From NCBI GenBank assembly GCA_013399115.1, contig VXAA01005247.1, forward strand, positions 1,329,891-1,393,890: a stretch of 64,000 nucleotides of DNA. Direction: 5' to 3'. Position numbers and translations under genes: made by a program. Source of the stretch: Anseranas semipalmata. Its lineage: Eukaryota > Chordata > Aves > Anseriformes > Anseranatidae. Under the pieces are notes generated by a model. The model did no database searches. It was not told the origin of the DNA and was given only the letters and a program-made list of their open reading frames with translations. Numbering within the stretch: position 1 is the first letter of the stretch; every line of letters begins with the position of its first letter. This document shows positions 63,561-64,000 of the stretch, one piece after another.

Positions 63561-64000
63561 AGACAAGTAAATGAATCACAGCAAACAGAAATCTCTGATG
63601 GTTGTCCTCTTCACCACATTAGAACCTGGCATTTTCTTTGATAAAGAACAAGACCATTTTCCTTCCTTTACTATTAATAAAAATCTTGTCAGAAACTTCA
63701 TCACGGGCTTACAGAAATGTGACAAAGTTTTAGATATGTTTTTTTTATTTTTTATTTTTTTTTGGAAAAGCTATTCAAACACGCTAAATAATCTTGAATC
63801 AATGGAATGTTTTACACCTGATTTTTTTTTTTTTAGTGTGTGTGTGAATTGTTTAAAGATAAGACAGGCTTTTAAAACTACATTTATGTTAATCCCAGTC
63901 CTATGATACCTCTTTAAAGTTCAGAGCACTGGCTATGCATTCAAGTACTTCATTACAGAGAAATGTACATCAGCTGGAAAATCAAAATGTTATCATATTG
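63561..64000. other. AT-rich end of the window
   Basis: T-rich tracts at 63739-63763 and 63820-63834 and a short TG repeat dominate. An open frame of 111 codons at 63571-63906 is rich in phenylalanine because of the T-runs and is a chance frame. Confidence 0.65.

Noticed and set aside
1..64000. CRISPR arrays, prokaryotic operons, phage or toxin systems, tRNA or rRNA genes, retroviral LTRs
   Set aside because: No regularly spaced repeats, ribosome-binding-site-led gene chains, tRNA B-box with stem pairing, or paired LTR ends were seen. The sequence is vertebrate non-coding DNA.

Overview
The window looks like bird nuclear DNA, or at least that of a CR1-bearing sauropsid. The clearest evidence is two CR1 LINE copies. 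The one at 20981-21523 still reads through the end of the reverse-transcriptase ORF into the typical CR1 3' end with its tandem octamer tail. A short one on the minus strand lies at about 46557-46680. The rest is AT-rich with few CpG dinucleotides, many A/T homopolymer runs and short microsatellites. There is no operon-like gene packing. One ambiguous base (N, 48668) shows it is a draft assembly. The kind of sequence expected is the inside of long introns or a gene desert.

Coding content: I recognise no complete gene and no known protein domain outside the CR1 remnant. The open frames are about as long as chance gives in 64 kb. A few short open segments look more like protein and some have reasonable splice signals: 10765-10932 (proline-rich, ends in a stop), 16416-16709 (contains an exon-like core at 16547-16695), 20254-20395 and 37901-38027. 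They are listed as low-confidence candidates, because pseudo-exons are common in vertebrate introns. The last two have compatible phases (0 to 0) and could belong to one plus-strand transcript.

Layout: 1-20980 is AT-rich non-coding sequence with the first candidate exons. 20729-21523 holds a 36-bp tandem duplication followed by the larger CR1. 21530-46550 is AT-rich DNA with GC-richer patches near 28.2-29.1 and 35.4-35.7 kb, a block near 31.9-32.3 kb with a PRDM1/IRF-like site, and many homopolymer runs. 46557-46680 is the minus-strand CR1. 47507-47580 is a foldback hairpin. 48587-48634 is a strong G-quadruplex candidate close to the N. From about 52.7 kb to the right edge there are several blocks whose CpG retention and homeodomain or nuclear-receptor motif density suggest conserved regulatory elements. 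The best is 55655-55830, with six CpGs in 75 bp and an 11-bp perfect inverted repeat.

I found no exotic system: no CRISPR, phage, toxin, transposase or RNA gene. The most useful follow-up targets are the putative regulatory blocks at 55.6-63.6 kb and the candidate exons. All of these need alignment or RNA-seq to decide.
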